The notes under the pieces were generated by a model. That model was given only the letters and a program-made list of their open reading frames with translations. It ran no database searches and was not told the origin of the DNA. A stretch of 64,000 nt of DNA, from NCBI RefSeq assembly GCF_000444995.1, contig NC_022049.1:62001-126000 (forward strand), given 5' to 3'. Position 1 is the first letter of the stretch, and the number at the start of each line of letters is the position of its first letter. Both the position numbers and the translations under genes were made by a program. The DNA is from Paracoccus aminophilus JCM 7686. GTDB taxonomy: Bacteria > Pseudomonadota > Alphaproteobacteria > Rhodobacterales > Rhodobacteraceae. Below are positions 8,278 through 17,529 of the stretch, one piece after another.

Positions 8278-8814
8278 ATGTCACCCAATCCCCAAACTCA
8301 GATCAGGCCGCGTTCGCCGCGCGATCAGGCCCTGTTGCTTGATGAGCTTGTCCAAAACCGCAACCTGCTTTTATGCGACGCGCTGCGCATTCTGGGCGCG
8401 CGCGACCGCGCCGAGGATGTGCTGCAAGAGGCGGCGCTGCGCGCGCTTGGGCGCAACTCGGGCGAGACCCTGCGCGACGGGCGCCATTTCGCGCGGCGCA
8501 TGGTGCGCAACCTCGCCATCGACCGGCTGCGGCGCGAGCGCTGGCTTGCGGGCGACGAGGCGCTCGAGCGCCAGCCAAGCGCCGGGCCCGATGTCGAGCG
8601 TTGCCTTGCCGGGCGCGAGCTTCTGGGCCGGGTCGAGGCCCAGCTGCGCCAATGCCGCGCGCGCGACCGCGAGGTCTTCTTGCGCCACCGCGTCATGGGC
8701 GAGCCGCAAAACCTGCTTGCGCGCGAATTCAACCTCTCGCCTGCGCGGGTTCATGCGATCGTGACCAAGATCCACAAGGATATCAGCGCCTTGCGGATCG
8801 ACGAACCGGCCTGA
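8278..8814 (+). CDS. ECF-family RNA polymerase sigma factor (iron/siderophore type)
   Basis: A 178-residue protein with sigma-70 region 2 (DRAEDVLQEAALRAL, then RRMVRNLAIDRLRRER) and region 4 (FLRHRVMGEPQNLLAREFNLSPARVHAIV). It resembles the PvdS/FecI group. The start ATG 8278 follows GGAGAGAG. No FecR-like anti-sigma gene is adjacent, and the TonB receptor of this locus has no visible N-terminal signalling domain, so activity is more likely set by its own transcription than by surface signalling. It lies behind promoter P3 on the same strand and could be autoregulated by read-through. It is the obvious candidate for recognising P1-P3. Confidence 0.9.
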   Translation: MSPNPQTQIRPRSPRDQALLLDELVQNRNLLLCDALRILGARDRAEDVLQEAALRALGRNSGETLRDGRHFARRMVRNLAIDRLRRERWLAGDEALERQPSAGPDVERCLAGRELLGRVEAQLRQCRARDREVFLRHRVMGEPQNLLAREFNLSPARVHAIVTKIHKDISALRIDEPA

Positions 8815-8828
8815 ACCCCGACGCGCGC

Positions 8829-9623
8829 CTAGATCCCTCGGGGCAGGACCACCGGCCCCGAGGCGGTTTCCACGCAATCGAACGGAATGGCAAAGGCGCG
8901 TTCGAGCGGTGCTGCGGCCAGAACCTCGGCCGTCGGCCCATGCGCGATCAGCGCGCCGTCGCGCAGCGCAATGATCTGATCGCAGAGCCGCGCGGCCAGC
9001 GTCAGATCATGGATGATGATGACGATCTGGCGCTTGGCCGAGAGCGTTTTCAGCAGCCGCACCAGCTCGGCCTGATGGGGCAGGTCAAGGAAGTTCAAGG
9101 GCTCGTCGAGCAGGATCGTCCCGCTTTCCTGCGCCAGAACCAGCCCGATCCAGGCGCGCTGGCGCTGCCCGCCCGAGAGGCTCTCGACCCGGCGATGCGC
9201 CAGATCGCCCATGCCGGTCGCGGCAATCGCGCGCGCGACCGCCTGATGATCGGCGGGGGTCAGCGGCAGGAAGGGGCGCAACCAAGGCGTGCGACCTCGC
9301 GCGACCAGCTCGCGCACCGTGAGCCCGGGCGGGGCCTCGCCGGTTTGCGGCAAAAGCGCAATCGCCCGCGCGCGCGTCTTGGGCGAGAGCCGCGCCAGAT
9401 CCTGCCCGCGATGGCGGATCTCGCCCGCCGTGGGGCGCAAAACCCCCGCGAGGCTGCGCAACAGCGTGGTCTTGCCGCAGCCATTCGCGCCAATCAGCCC
9501 GGTGATCCCGGGCGTTATCTCAAAGCTGAGATCGCGCAGGATCGCCGCGCCGCCAAGCGTCACCGAGAGGTTGCGCACCGCGAAGATCGGGCCGCTCATC
9601 TGCGTGGTTTCTGTCTCGATCAT
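8829..9623 (-). CDS. Siderophore ABC transporter, ATP-binding protein (FepC/FhuC type)
   Basis: A 264-residue ATPase with Walker A GANGCGKTT, signature [10 protein letters not shown] and Walker B GTILLDEP followed by the expected H-loop (IIHDLTLAA). It powers inner-membrane uptake of ferric siderophore with the two permeases encoded immediately upstream on the same strand (6-base gap). GAGGGG precedes the start at 9623. It is convergent with the sigma factor gene, with only 14 bases between stops and no clear terminator. Confidence 0.93.
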   Translation of the reverse strand: MIETETTQMSGPIFAVRNLSVTLGGAAILRDLSFEITPGITGLIGANGCGKTTLLRSLAGVLRPTAGEIRHRGQDLARLSPKTRARAIALLPQTGEAPPGLTVRELVARGRTPWLRPFLPLTPADHQAVARAIAATGMGDLAHRRVESLSGGQRQRAWIGLVLAQESGTILLDEPLNFLDLPHQAELVRLLKTLSAKRQIVIIIHDLTLAARLCDQIIALRDGALIAHGPTAEVLAAAPLERAFAIPFDCVETASGPVVLPRGI

Positions 9624-9629
9624 GGCCCC

Positions 9630-10595
9630 TCAGCTCCGATTGCGGCGGAACTCTCCGGCCAGCACGATCAGAAGGATCGGCGCACCGATGAGCGCGGTAT
9701 AAAGCCCGGTGGGCAGGAAGGTCGCGGGTGAAATCGCGCGCGCGAGCAGATCGGCCAGCGTCACGAAACCCGCCCCAATCAGCGCCGCCGCGACGGGCGC
9801 GGGACGGCCTCCCGCCAAGCGGCGCGAGAGCGGCCCCGAGGCCAGCGCGACAAAGCCCAAAGGCCCGGCGAGTGACACGGCCCCCGCCGCGACCAGCGCG
9901 GCGAGCAGCGCCAGAGCAATGCGTGAGGCCGCGACCCGCAGCCCCAAGGCGCGCGCCAGATCATCGGTGAACTCCAGCCGATCAAGCAGCCGCCCGGCGA
10001 GCAGAAGAGGCACCATCAAAGGCAGGATGCGCGCGGCTTGGCCGATCTCGGCCCAGCCCGCGCCATTGAGCGTGCCGGTCAGCCAAGTCATCGCCATGCC
10101 CGCCGCGCCGTCATTGGCGCGCAGGATCATCGCCTCGGTCCCGGCGCTGGCAAAAATCGCAAGGCCCAGCCCCTGCAGGACCACGGCGCGCGACGAGAGC
10201 CCACTGCGCCGGTCCCAAGCCAAGGCCCCGATCAGCGCCATGCCGCAGAGACCGCCCGCCCAGGCGCCGAGCACGGTCGAGCCGCCCGCGAGCATCGCCG
10301 CGACCGCGCCAAAGGCCGCGCTCTGGGTAACTCCGATAATATCTGGCGAGGCCAAGGGGTTGCGCAAAAGCGTCTGGAAGGTCAGCCCCGCGAGCCCCAA
10401 AGCCGCGCCCGCAAAAAGCCCGAGCAGAAGGCGGGGCAGGCGCAGGCTCCAGACCATGCGGCCTGCGCCCTCGGGATCGCCAAGCGCGGCCCAAAGCGCG
10501 CCGGGGGGCAGCCAGTTGCGCCCGGCGGCCAGCGCGGCTGCGGCCAGCGCCAGCACTCCGGCGGCAAGGGCGAGATGGCGCAGCGGCACCCTCAT
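9630..10595 (-). CDS. FecCD-family siderophore permease (FepG-like)
   Basis: A 321-residue polytopic membrane protein of the BtuC/FecCD family: LRLPRLLLGLFAGAALGLAG near the N-terminus, RNPLASPDIIG, and the C-terminal PTGLYTALIGAPILLIVL block. It starts at ATG 10595, overlapping the stop of the partner permease (ATGA). An in-frame extension far upstream exists, but it runs antiparallel to or out of frame with the other permease and was discarded. It forms the transmembrane channel with the next gene. Confidence 0.92.
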   Translation of the reverse strand: MRVPLRHLALAAGVLALAAAALAAGRNWLPPGALWAALGDPEGAGRMVWSLRLPRLLLGLFAGAALGLAGLTFQTLLRNPLASPDIIGVTQSAAFGAVAAMLAGGSTVLGAWAGGLCGMALIGALAWDRRSGLSSRAVVLQGLGLAIFASAGTEAMILRANDGAAGMAMTWLTGTLNGAGWAEIGQAARILPLMVPLLLAGRLLDRLEFTDDLARALGLRVAASRIALALLAALVAAGAVSLAGPLGFVALASGPLSRRLAGGRPAPVAAALIGAGFVTLADLLARAISPATFLPTGLYTALIGAPILLIVLAGEFRRNRS

Positions 10596-11587
10596 CCGCG
10601 CGCCCTCAGGATCTGGCGCACGAAGAGCATGAAGGCGGGCGCGCCGATCATGGCGAGCACCAGCCCGACCGGCAGCTCTGAGGGGCGGATGGCGATGCGC
10701 CCGATCGTGTCGGCACTCAGTGCCAAGGCCGCGCCAAGCGGGGCCGAGATCAGGATCAGCGCGGTCAGGCTCGACCCGGTCCGGCCGCTGGCGAGACGCC
10801 GTGCGAGATGGGGGGCGATCAGCCCGATAAAGCCGACCGGCCCCGCCAAGGCGACGCTCGCGCCCGCGGTCAAGGCGATTGCGCCGAGGCCAAGGCTCAG
10901 CACCCGCGCAGGCGAGACGCCAAGCGCCGCGCCGAGCTCGTCCGAGAGCATCATCGCCTCGATCCCGCGCGCCGCGATCAGCGCCAAAGCCATGCCGCCA
11001 AGCGCGACCGGCGCCAGCGCGGCCAGCCCCGGCCCATCGGCCATGGCAAGCGAGCCGACCATCCAGAAGCGATAGATATTGCGCGCCTCGGGGTTCATCA
11101 GCACGACCAGCGCCACCACCGACATGCAGATGCTGGCAAAAGCCGCCCCGGCCAAGGGCAGGCGCAAGGTGGTCTCTCCGCGCCCGGCAAGCAGCCGGAC
11201 CAGCACCGCTGCCAAAGCCGCCCCGCCAAGCGCGAGCCCCGCGACCGCGGCGCGCGGCAAGGCGCCAAAGCTCATCAGCCCCAGCACCACCGCCAAGGCC
11301 GCGCCCGCATTGACGCCGGTCAGGCTGGGGTCGGCCAAGGGATTGCGCGCGATCGCCTGCATGACCAGCCCCGCCACCGCCAACGCCGCGCCGACGACAA
11401 TCGCCGCGAGCGCGCGGGGCAGGCGCAGGCCAAGGATGAGGTCGCGGGCGGGGGTTTCCGCTCCGGTCAAGGCGCCGATGACCTCGCCCGGCGCGATCTT
11501 CTGCGCGCCCAGACTGAGGGCGGCCAGAAAGGCCAGGGCCACGAGGCCCCAAAGCAGCAGAAGCGGGAAGGCAAGCGAACGGGCCAT
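10592..11587 (-). CDS. FecCD-family siderophore permease (FepD-like)
   Basis: A 331-residue FecCD permease with about ten hydrophobic segments. Family landmarks are LRLPRALAAIVVGAALAVAG, RNPLADPSLTGVNAGAAL and the closing LPVGLVLAMIGAPAFMLFVR. It is the first gene of the minus-strand importer operon and diverges from the binding-protein gene across a 398-base gap. No GGTGAATTT-N14-CGTC element was found in front of it, so uptake may be controlled separately from biosynthesis. Confidence 0.92.
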   Translation of the reverse strand: MARSLAFPLLLLWGLVALAFLAALSLGAQKIAPGEVIGALTGAETPARDLILGLRLPRALAAIVVGAALAVAGLVMQAIARNPLADPSLTGVNAGAALAVVLGLMSFGALPRAAVAGLALGGAALAAVLVRLLAGRGETTLRLPLAGAAFASICMSVVALVVLMNPEARNIYRFWMVGSLAMADGPGLAALAPVALGGMALALIAARGIEAMMLSDELGAALGVSPARVLSLGLGAIALTAGASVALAGPVGFIGLIAPHLARRLASGRTGSSLTALILISAPLGAALALSADTIGRIAIRPSELPVGLVLAMIGAPAFMLFVRQILRARG

Positions 11588-11985
11588 GGCGTCCTGTGAC
11601 CGGGAAGGATGCTGGCGTCTGGCTGGCTGCCCCCTTCCTGCCGCGCCGCGCCGCAGGGGTCAAGGGGGCGAAAGGACCGGGGCAGGGTGAGGTGGGCCAA
11701 AGCGCGGGGCAGGGCGCAGGGATTGGGCGCGAGGATTGGGCACGAGGATTGGACCGGCGGACGCGATCACAGCGGGCGCAAGCCGCAGGGCCCTCCGCCC
11801 CGCTTTGGATTTCGCTGCATGGCGACGCGAAGTCCAAGCTCGATCCGCTTATGCGGGCGAATGCGCGGATTGCCGATATGGGTCTCGCGCCACGGGTTGA
11901 TTGACGCCGCACCCGGCTCTGGGTTAGCGCTTGGCCGATGCCAAGCCCGACGCCAGGCCTTCCCGCTTTGACCGGAGACCTGTCG
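11588..11985. other. Intergenic region between importer permease and binding protein
   Basis: 398 bases with no credible gene. It should contain divergent promoters for the permease operon and the binding protein. It is locally G/A-rich on the plus strand (three GGATTGG-like words at 11720-11755). No convincing iron-box or ECF element was recognised. Confidence 0.5.
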
Positions 11986-12936
11986 ATGTCGCTCAAACCT
12001 TTGGCTCTTTCCCTGATCCTTGCCGCCTCGGCTTCGCCGCTTTCGGCCGAGCCGATCCATCTCAGCCACAGTTTCGGCGAGACGGTGGTTGATCCCGAGA
12101 AGGTCCAGCGCATCGTCTCCGTCGGCTATCACGAGCAGGATTTCCTCTATGCGCTCGGCCTCGCGCCGGTGGGCGTGCATGAATGGTTTGGCAAGAAACC
12201 CTATGCGACCTGGCCCTGGGCCGAGGCCGCGCGGCAGGCGGTTGGCGCTGAGCCCGAGGTGCAAAATGGCTTCGAGATCGATGTCGAATGGGTCTGGTCG
12301 CTGCAACCCGATCTGATCGTCGCGACCTTCGCGCCGATGGATCAGCGCACCTATGAGGCGCTGTCGCAGATCGCGCCGGTTTTGGGCCGCCCCGAGGGTT
12401 TTCCCGATTGGGGCGCGCCTTGGGAGGAAGAGCTGCGCTTGATGGCGCGCGCGACCGGGCGCGAGGCCAAGGCGGAAGAGATCATCGCGGGTCTTGACGC
12501 CCGGATTGCGAAATCCGTCGCGGATCATCCTGAATTTGCAGGGAAAACCGCGACGATGGCCTATTTCAACGAGGGCCAGATCGTCGGCTATCGCAGCACG
12601 GATGGCGCGAACCGGCTGCTTGGCAAGCTCGGCTTCGCCACGCCCAAAGCCTATGACGAGATGGCGGGCGCGGGCGGGAATTTCACCGTCAGCACGGAAC
12701 GGCTCGATCTTTTCGACCTCGATGCGGTGCTCTGGCTGGTCGAGCCGCCCTCGCGCGCGGTCCTTGAGGCGCTGCCGGTCTGGCCCGCGACGCGGATGGC
12801 GCGCGAGGGCCGCGCGATCTGGGCCGATCCCGAGCTCGTCGGCGCGATGAGCTTTCAATCGCCGCTCTCGATTGGCTGGGGGCTGGATCAGCTTGTGCCG
12901 GCGCTCGCCACGGCGGTGGCGGGCAAGGCGCCCTGA
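11986..12936 (+). CDS. Periplasmic ferric-siderophore-binding protein (FepB/FhuD type)
   Basis: A 316-residue protein with a Sec signal peptide (SLILAASASPLSA then EP). The mature part has the class III binding-protein fold: QRIVSVGYHEQDFLYALGL, the WSLQPDLIVAT block and a long backbone-helix region. It hands ferric siderophore from the outer-membrane receptor to the FecCD permeases. The start at 11986 follows GGAGA; a start 48 bases earlier would add residues in front of the signal peptide. Confidence 0.9.
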   Translation: MSLKPLALSLILAASASPLSAEPIHLSHSFGETVVDPEKVQRIVSVGYHEQDFLYALGLAPVGVHEWFGKKPYATWPWAEAARQAVGAEPEVQNGFEIDVEWVWSLQPDLIVATFAPMDQRTYEALSQIAPVLGRPEGFPDWGAPWEEELRLMARATGREAKAEEIIAGLDARIAKSVADHPEFAGKTATMAYFNEGQIVGYRSTDGANRLLGKLGFATPKAYDEMAGAGGNFTVSTERLDLFDLDAVLWLVEPPSRAVLEALPVWPATRMAREGRAIWADPELVGAMSFQSPLSIGWGLDQLVPALATAVAGKAP

Positions 12937-13212
12937 TCCGGCGGTTTGCGGGCGCGTTCAGGGGGCCGGCCATGACCGCGCCATCGGCCCGCATCGGCAA
13001 AGAAGCTCCTGCCGGAAAGGACAGCAGGCCTGCCCCCTCACGAATTCTTGACAAAAAAGGTTTATATCCGGCACAACCCTTCTACCCAGGAAGGCCCGGC
13101 TTTTGCCCGCGCGACCACGGCATCCCCGCTTGAGCCTCGGCTCTGTCTTTGCCGCAACCTCCGCGCGCGTCCCTGACCCGGGCAGGCGCGAGTCCAACCC
13201 GGATCAGATCTC

Positions 13213-15402
13213 ATGCCTTCCGCCTTGTTTTCGCCGATTTCGAGCCCCTCGCGCCGGGTCCTTGCCGCGCTTTTGCTGACGGGCAGCGCCCTGAGCGCCC
13301 AGATCATCGCCCAACCCGCGCAGGCGCAATCGACCGATGCGCGCGCGCCGACCAGCGTGACGCTCGACACCGTCGTCATCGACGGCAGCCTCGAATCGCC
13401 GATTGGCGGCGGCACGGGCTATCTCGCGACCAATTCCGCGACCGCCTTCAAGGGCGGGGTGCCGCTGACCGAGACCCCGCAATCGGTCTCGACCGTAACG
13501 GAAAAAGAGCTCGACGACCGCAAGCCGCGCCAGATTCAGGACGCTTTGGCCTATGTGCCGGGCGTGACCGCCGGGATCTGGGGCGTCGATGACCGCTTTG
13601 ACCAATTCCTGATCCGGGGCTTTGATCTTGGCACCTCGGGGATCTATCGCGACAGCCTGCCGAACAAGGCGCAGAACTTCTCGGGCTTCAAGATCGAGCC
13701 CTATATGGTGCAGCGCATTGACGTTTTGCGCGGGCCGTCCTCGGTCATCTATGGCTCGAATGATGCGGCGGGGATGATCAATGTCATCTCGAAACGCCCG
13801 AAATTCGAGAATTTCGCCGAAGGCCAATTGAGCTATGGCTCGCATAAAACCGCCTCGGTCGGCGTCGATGCCGGGGGCGTGCTCGATCCGGCCAAGACGC
13901 TGGCCTGGCGGGTGACGGCCTTGCGCCGCGACGGCTCGACCGCGATCCACGATTCGGACAATGACCGCAGCCTGATCGCGCTTGGCCTGACCTGGGCGCC
14001 CACCGATCAGACCGAGGTCACCTTCCTTGGCCAATGGCAAAAGGATGCGCTGACCCCGAACTCCTTCATGCCGGTCGCGGGCGAGGATTATCCGGCGCGC
14101 TTTGGCGATCTGCCCAAAAGCTTCACCCGCAGCCAGAGCCCGTTCAACCGCTTCGCGACCGAGCAATATAGCTTTGGCTGGCAGGCGCGCCATGATCTGA
14201 GCGAGCAGCTGACCTTCCGCCAGAACTACCGCCATGCCCGCCAGAAGACCGATTACCGGCATCTCTATTTCAACGGCATGCATGATCCCGACTGGAATCC
14301 GACCGAGGATTCGATGAATTTCGCGGCTTTCGCCGTCGATGAGGTCGCGCGGCAGGACGCGATCGACAACCAGCTCGAATATCGCTCGACCGTGGCTGGG
14401 GCGGAAAACCGCGTGCTCTTGGGCGTCGATTACACCCGCCAGCAGGTCACGGGCACGGCGGCTTATGATGCGAGCTATCAGGTCGATATCCGCAATCCCT
14501 CGTTGAATTTCCCGGTCGCCTATCCGCCGATCTATTCCGACAGCCGGACCACGGTGACCGAAAAAGGCGTCTATATTCAGGACCATCTGAAATTCGACAA
14601 TGGCCTGAGCCTCACCGCCGGGCTGCGTCGGTCGTGGCTGGAAAACCGCAACCATGACCGCCTCAGCGGCACGACCACGGTGCAGAAGGACAGCGCCACC
14701 ACCGGGCTCTTCGGGCTGACCTATGACCTTGGCAATGGCTTCATCCCCTATGCGAGCTTCACGCAGGGCTTTACTGCCAATATCGGCCGGACCTTCGCGG
14801 GCGAGATCTATCAGCCGACCAAGGGCCGCCAATGGGAGGCCGGGCTGCGCTATGCGCCGACCGACCGCAACCTGCTGATCTCTGGCGCGATTTTCGACAT
14901 CACCAAGACCAATGTCCTGACCTCGGACCCGAGCAATCCCGGCTTCTCGGTCCAGACCGGAGAGGTGCGTCACCGTGGGCTGGAACTCGAAGCACGCGGC
15001 AATCTGACCGAGCAGCTCTCGCTGATCGGCGGCTATACCTATCTCGATCCGAAGATCACGCGCTCGAATGACGGCGATGCGGGCCATCTGACCCCGCTTG
15101 CACCGCGCCATCAGGCCTCGGTCTGGCTAGATTACGATTTCAGCGGCGCGGCGCAGGGACTGAGCCTTGGCGGCGGTGGGCGCTATATCGGCGCGACCTG
15201 GGGCGATACGGCGAACACCCGCCGGGTCTCGGCCTATACTTTGGCCGATGTCTCGCTGCGCTATGAATGGGACGCTTATGTCGCGGCGCTGAATGTCACG
15301 AACCTCTTCAACAAGGAGTATTTCGCGACCTGCGACGCTTCGGTCGGCTGCATCACCGGCGCCGGGCGCGAGGCGACGCTGACGCTGTCGCGCCGCTTCT
15401 AA
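13213..15402 (+). CDS. TonB-dependent ferric-siderophore outer-membrane receptor
   Basis: A 729-residue receptor. A signal peptide is followed by a TonB-box-like LDTVVIDG. The plug domain has ETPQSVSTVTEKEL, DALAYVPGV, FLIRGF and VLRGPSSVIYGS, and the beta-barrel ends in the canonical terminal phenylalanine (LTLSRRF). NVTNLFNKEYFATC is typical of hydroxamate and ferrichrome-type receptors. There is no N-terminal STN signalling domain. It sits beside its binding protein and importer, so it probably takes up the locus's own siderophore. Confidence 0.95.
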   Translation: MPSALFSPISSPSRRVLAALLLTGSALSAQIIAQPAQAQSTDARAPTSVTLDTVVIDGSLESPIGGGTGYLATNSATAFKGGVPLTETPQSVSTVTEKELDDRKPRQIQDALAYVPGVTAGIWGVDDRFDQFLIRGFDLGTSGIYRDSLPNKAQNFSGFKIEPYMVQRIDVLRGPSSVIYGSNDAAGMINVISKRPKFENFAEGQLSYGSHKTASVGVDAGGVLDPAKTLAWRVTALRRDGSTAIHDSDNDRSLIALGLTWAPTDQTEVTFLGQWQKDALTPNSFMPVAGEDYPARFGDLPKSFTRSQSPFNRFATEQYSFGWQARHDLSEQLTFRQNYRHARQKTDYRHLYFNGMHDPDWNPTEDSMNFAAFAVDEVARQDAIDNQLEYRSTVAGAENRVLLGVDYTRQQVTGTAAYDASYQVDIRNPSLNFPVAYPPIYSDSRTTVTEKGVYIQDHLKFDNGLSLTAGLRRSWLENRNHDRLSGTTTVQKDSATTGLFGLTYDLGNGFIPYASFTQGFTANIGRTFAGEIYQPTKGRQWEAGLRYAPTDRNLLISGAIFDITKTNVLTSDPSNPGFSVQTGEVRHRGLELEARGNLTEQLSLIGGYTYLDPKITRSNDGDAGHLTPLAPRHQASVWLDYDFSGAAQGLSLGGGGRYIGATWGDTANTRRVSAYTLADVSLRYEWDAYVAALNVTNLFNKEYFATCDASVGCITGAGREATLTLSRRF

Positions 15403-15411
15403 GCCATGACG

Positions 15412-15434
15412 GCCCGCGCCATATGCGCGCGGGC
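15412..15434 (+). terminator. Stem-loop after the receptor gene
   Basis: GCCCGCGC (15412-15419) pairs with GCGCGGGC (15427-15434), starting nine bases after the receptor stop. No T-run follows, so termination is likely but not assured. Confidence 0.5.
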
Positions 15435-15498
15435 TTGACCCTTGGCGGGGCCGTGCGCAGATCTGAAGAGCCCCGCGCGCAGCCCCGCAAGGACAGAG

Positions 15499-16365
15499 AT
15501 GGAGACGCCCTTTTCAACCAGCGACCCGGCCAGAGATCCGGCCAGAGACCCGGCAGGTGATCCCGCCCGGCAAGCCGCGCTCGCCCGCGCCTTGGCCGCT
15601 CTGCCGGTTGCGGCGCTGGCCGTGCGCACGGATGAGGCGCTCGACAACGGTCCCCATCACCATCCGGCCGGGCAGGTGATGAGCAGCCAAAGCGGGCTGA
15701 TGACGGTGATCCTGCCCGCGCAAAGCCTGATCGTTCCGGCCAATCAATGCGTCTGGATCCCGCCCGGCACCATCCATGCGGTGCGCGCGCATGGCGCGTT
15801 TTCGGGCTGGGGCGCCTTTCTCGCGCCCGCGGCCTGCGCGCTGCTGCCGCCCGAGCCGCGCGTCTGGCGCAGCTCGGCCCTTCTGCGCGAGGCGGTCGAG
15901 CGGCTGGCAGCACTCGGCCCGGGTCTTGCCGCGGGCGCCACGCCCCGCAACCACCATCAGCGCCAGCGCAATCTCGGCGCGGTCATTCTCGACGAGCTTT
16001 GCGATCTGCGCGACGAGCCGCTGACCCTGCCCACGCCCGAAAACCCCCGCCTGCGCCGCATCACCGAAGCGCTTAGCCGCGATCCCGGAGACCGGCGCCC
16101 GCATACCGATTGGGCGCGGCTTGCGGCGGTCTCGCCGCGCACGCTGACCCGGCTGTTCCGGGCCGAAACCGGGATCAGCTTTAGCGAATGGCGCCAACGC
16201 GCCCGCGCCTTTCGCGCCTGCGAATTGCTGGAACAGGGTGTCGCCATCGGCACCATCGCCCGCGAGCTGGGCTATGACAGCGCGGGCAGTTTCATCGCGG
16301 CCTTCCGCCAAAGCTTCGGCACCACCCCCGGCGACTATGCCCGCCGCCGCGACGGGGCTCTGTAG
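15499..16365 (+). CDS. AraC-family transcriptional regulator with cupin sensor domain
   Basis: A 288-residue regulator. The N-terminal cupin-like domain includes HHHPAGQVM and IVPANQCVWIPPGTIHAV. The C-terminal AraC double helix-turn-helix has WARLAAVSPRTLTRLFRAET and IARELGYDSAGSFIAAFRQSFG. The start ATG 15499 follows AAGGA. A short Asp-Pro-Ala-Arg repeat lies near the N-terminus. Its position after the receptor suggests control of siderophore genes, but a stem-loop separates them and the target is unproven. Confidence 0.88.
   Translation: METPFSTSDPARDPARDPAGDPARQAALARALAALPVAALAVRTDEALDNGPHHHPAGQVMSSQSGLMTVILPAQSLIVPANQCVWIPPGTIHAVRAHGAFSGWGAFLAPAACALLPPEPRVWRSSALLREAVERLAALGPGLAAGATPRNHHQRQRNLGAVILDELCDLRDEPLTLPTPENPRLRRITEALSRDPGDRRPHTDWARLAAVSPRTLTRLFRAETGISFSEWRQRARAFRACELLEQGVAIGTIARELGYDSAGSFIAAFRQSFGTTPGDYARRRDGAL
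15523..15570 (+). repeat. Four tandem 12-base units encoding DPAR-like repeats
   Basis: Four successive 12-mers (GACCCGGCCAGA and close variants) encode DPAR-DPAR-DPAG-DPAR inside the AraC gene, before the cupin domain. Copy number could vary by slippage without a frameshift. Confidence 0.8.
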
Positions 16366-16480
16366 CTGGGGCGCTTTCGCGCAGATTGGCCGCAAAGCCG
16401 GACAGCTTGGCCGGAAATCGCATTGAGCGCCTTGGCCCGCCTGCCCAGATCAGCCGGGCAAGCACAGCAAGGACAAGCGC

Positions 16481-17518
16481 ATGTTGATCTGGGCAGGGGT
16501 CGCCACCATCGGCGCGGTGACAGCACTTTCGGTAAGATATCGGACCTACAAAGATTATCTCGAACGAAAACATGAGTTTGAGCTGCTCGACTGGCAAACC
16601 TTCGGCGCGCGGACGCTTCTGGTGACGCTTGGCGCGCGGGGTGGCCGCGCTTTGCCAAAATGGCAGCCCGGCGCGCATCTCGTGCTGGAAATCCCCTCGG
16701 CTCAGGGTGGCGCGGTGCGGCGCGCTTTTTCGCTCTGCGGCGGCACGGCGACCAGCTATCAGCTCGCGATCGCCTGTCGCCCCGAGGGCAAGCTGACCGG
16801 ACCTCTTGTGCGCGATCTGAAAAAGGGCCTGCGCCTGACCGCCTATGCCCCGCGCAACCGCTTCTTTCGCCTGAGCAAAAGCCGCGCGCCCTTGGCGCTG
16901 ATCGGCATCGGCACCGGCATCGCGCCTTTGCTGCCGATGGCGCGGCAGGCTTTGGCGGCGGGGCGCCGGGTCTCGGTGCTTTACGGGGCGCGCGATCTGG
17001 ACAGCGCGGTGCTTCATCGCGAGTTCAGTGCGCTCGCTGAGGCCGAGGGCATGGGCTACCGGCTAACGCTCAGCCAGCCCGCGCCGGATTGGCAGGGCGC
17101 GCGGGGTCGCATCGGGCCGGAGGAGATCGCGCATCTGGTCGCGGATCATCCCGGCGAGATCTGCCTTTGCGGCTCCGAGCCGTTTTTGCAGGCCTGCCGC
17201 GCGACGCTCGCCGCGCTTGGCTGGCAGGGGCGGCTCCAGAGCGAGGCTTTCGCGACGGCGGCACCCCCCGCCAACCGCGCGGCGCGCATCTCCGTGAACG
17301 GGCAGAGTTTCGCGCAGGGCGATGCGCCCAATCTGCTGGCCGCTTGCGAGGAAAACGGCGTCTTTCCCTTCGCCGAATGCCGCTCTGGGCAATGCCGCTC
17401 GTGCCGCGTCACAGTGGTCGCGGGCGAGGTCAGCACCCCGGATGGCGGCAGGACCACGGGCGCGCAGATCCTCGCCTGTCAATGCCGCGCGCTGGGGGAT
17501 GTGACGCTGAAGCTTTGA
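16481..17518 (+). CDS. Membrane-anchored flavin/2Fe-2S oxidoreductase (VanB/phthalate dioxygenase reductase type)
   Basis: A 345-residue protein with an N-terminal hydrophobic helix, then an FAD/FMN domain (RRAFSLCGG), an NAD(P)H domain (LIGIGTGIAPLLPMA) and a C-terminal plant-type 2Fe-2S domain with cysteines in ECRSGQCRSC and LACQC. Such proteins pass electrons from NAD(P)H through flavin to an iron-sulfur centre and a partner oxygenase or acceptor. No oxygenase is adjacent. Next to the siderophore locus, a role as ferric-siderophore reductase is possible but only inferred. AAGGA precedes the ATG. Confidence 0.82.
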   Translation: MLIWAGVATIGAVTALSVRYRTYKDYLERKHEFELLDWQTFGARTLLVTLGARGGRALPKWQPGAHLVLEIPSAQGGAVRRAFSLCGGTATSYQLAIACRPEGKLTGPLVRDLKKGLRLTAYAPRNRFFRLSKSRAPLALIGIGTGIAPLLPMARQALAAGRRVSVLYGARDLDSAVLHREFSALAEAEGMGYRLTLSQPAPDWQGARGRIGPEEIAHLVADHPGEICLCGSEPFLQACRATLAALGWQGRLQSEAFATAAPPANRAARISVNGQSFAQGDAPNLLAACEENGVFPFAECRSGQCRSCRVTVVAGEVSTPDGGRTTGAQILACQCRALGDVTLKL

Positions 17519-17529
17519 CCCCGGCGCGC

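Noticed and set aside
8373..9731. Plus-strand 452-codon open frame overlapping the sigma factor and ABC ATPase
   Set aside because: Low-complexity Arg/Ala-rich translation, contradicted by clear families in other frames on both strands.
9630..12113. A single 827-codon minus-strand open frame
   Set aside because: Only its last 321 codons encode a FecCD permease starting at 10595; the rest runs out of frame across the other permease and the intergenic gap and has no protein-like content.
13048..13076. TTGACA as a sigma-70 promoter before the TonB receptor
   Set aside because: At 17-18 bases spacing the -10 region reads GCACAA/CACAAC, a poor match; the AT-rich TTTATAT is too close. Left uncalled.
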